From: Bin80 sp965219915
Lineage (GTDB): Bacteria; Bacteroidota; Rhodothermia; Rhodothermales; Bin80
DNA length: 64,000 nt
Direction of reading: 5' to 3'
Assembly (NCBI GenBank): GCA_965219915.1
Contig: OZ244794.1
Coordinates: forward strand, 3,038,001-3,102,000
The position numbers and the translations under genes are program-made. The notes under the pieces were generated by a model, which was not told the origin of the DNA, made no database searches, and was given only the letters and a program-made list of their open reading frames with translations. Position 1 is the stretch's first letter. The number at the start of each line of letters is the position of its first letter. Below, piece after piece: positions 63,716 through 64,000 of this stretch.

Positions 63716-64000
63716 TTACCCTCTAGTCCTCCGAAAATATCCATAACCACCAAACCCGAGAAAAATCAATGTTAATCCGTAAACGAAAATCGTAGAAATC
63801 GTGCTAATTCTTTTACCCCAGATTTGGCTTGCAGGATCAAAGCTCATTTCTAGGGTGTGTATTCCGGCAGGAATGGCAACCGCGCGCAAAAGGTAGTTCG
63901 CTCTATGGATAGGTACACTTTCTCCGTTAAGCGTGGCAGTCCAGCCGGCCGGGTAATAGACTTCGCTGATAACCAGCAGGCGTGGCGCGTCCGTTTCCAC
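63716..64000 (-). CDS. YfhO-like membrane protein, C-terminal end (runs off right edge)
   Basis: 94 residues of the 3' end. RLLVISEVYYPAGWTATLNG, ESVPIHRANYLLRAVAIPAG, and IHTLEMSFDPASQIWGKRIS are the periplasmic beta segment typical of YfhO family C-termini, followed by one transmembrane helix (IFVYGLTLIFLGFGGYGYF) and RRTRG. The rest lies beyond the window. The family is linked to envelope glycan modification; no more can be said from this end. Confidence 0.82.
   Translation of the reverse strand: METDAPRLLVISEVYYPAGWTATLNGESVPIHRANYLLRAVAIPAGIHTLEMSFDPASQIWGKRISTISTIFVYGLTLIFLGFGGYGYFRRTRG

Noticed and set aside
1..64000. tRNA or rRNA genes
   Set aside because: No cloverleaf-like sequence with the T-loop GTTCRANYC and acceptor-stem pairing was seen in any intergenic region on reading; not tested by software.

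Overview
The window looks like a chromosomal segment of a marine-type member of the Bacteroidota/Rhodothermota (Rhodothermales/Balneolales-like) at roughly 50% GC. The evidence is the combination of three TonB-dependent receptors with carboxypeptidase-like N-terminal domains, an ECF sigma/FecR/STN-receptor/DUF4249 set, two leucine-rich-repeat proteins ending in type IX secretion (T9SS) sorting domains, a DUF3276 PUR-type protein, a BshC bacillithiol enzyme, a YbbR-like protein and a complete menA-F gene set. Species cannot be named from sequence reading alone. Most genes lie on the minus strand and many touch by 1-8 nt, so long co-transcribed runs are likely.

Layout. 1-4.7 kb: 5' part of a TonB receptor (minus), folD-mscS (plus), and an Nramp-like transporter without the canonical metal-binding motifs. 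5-11.2 kb is accessory: a sulfatase lipoprotein, a DUF5916 outer-membrane protein, the decayed 3' half of a phytoene desaturase gene (crtI), and a beta-propeller lipoprotein. 11.6-18 kb (minus): recX, purine nucleoside phosphorylase, DUF3276, hisD, hisC, a bifunctional-nuclease-type protein and bshC. 18-23.4 kb: an ECF sigma / FecR / STN-TonB receptor / DUF4249 trans-envelope signalling unit that runs without a break into recX. 23.4-27.2 kb: a single-domain asparaginase homologue and a second large TonB receptor with a clear terminator. 27.5-35.9 kb (minus): cysteine desulfurase, DUF2064, thrB, thrC, a degenerate squalene/phytoene synthase homologue, purM, plsY, gpsA and an AlbA_2 protein.

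36.2-38.9 kb is a mobile/defence island: a frameshifted IS110-family transposase relic followed by an AbiEi/AbiEii type IV toxin-antitoxin pair whose toxin carries a WYL-like C-terminal extension. 39.6-45.2 kb: murA converges on an operon of a Tat-exported FAD enzyme and a membrane pentaheme cytochrome with TPRs. 45.2-62.2 kb is the menaquinone region: menF-menD-menB-menA run in one direction, menC is inverted, and menE is displaced some 5 kb away by an LRR-subtilase; a second LRR-T9SS gene follows menE. The right edge has a YbbR-like protein, a GT4 glycosyltransferase and the 3' end of a YfhO-like membrane protein.

Together the genes give anaplerotic and amino-acid functions (C1-folate, His, Thr), phospholipid precursor synthesis (gpsA, plsY), quinone synthesis feeding a respiratory chain that may include the pentaheme cytochrome, and an outer surface specialised for uptake and T9SS export. 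Several relics (crtI, IS110, long non-coding gaps) and the degenerate phytoene-synthase-like gene point to recent gene loss. I found no tRNA, rRNA or CRISPR array.
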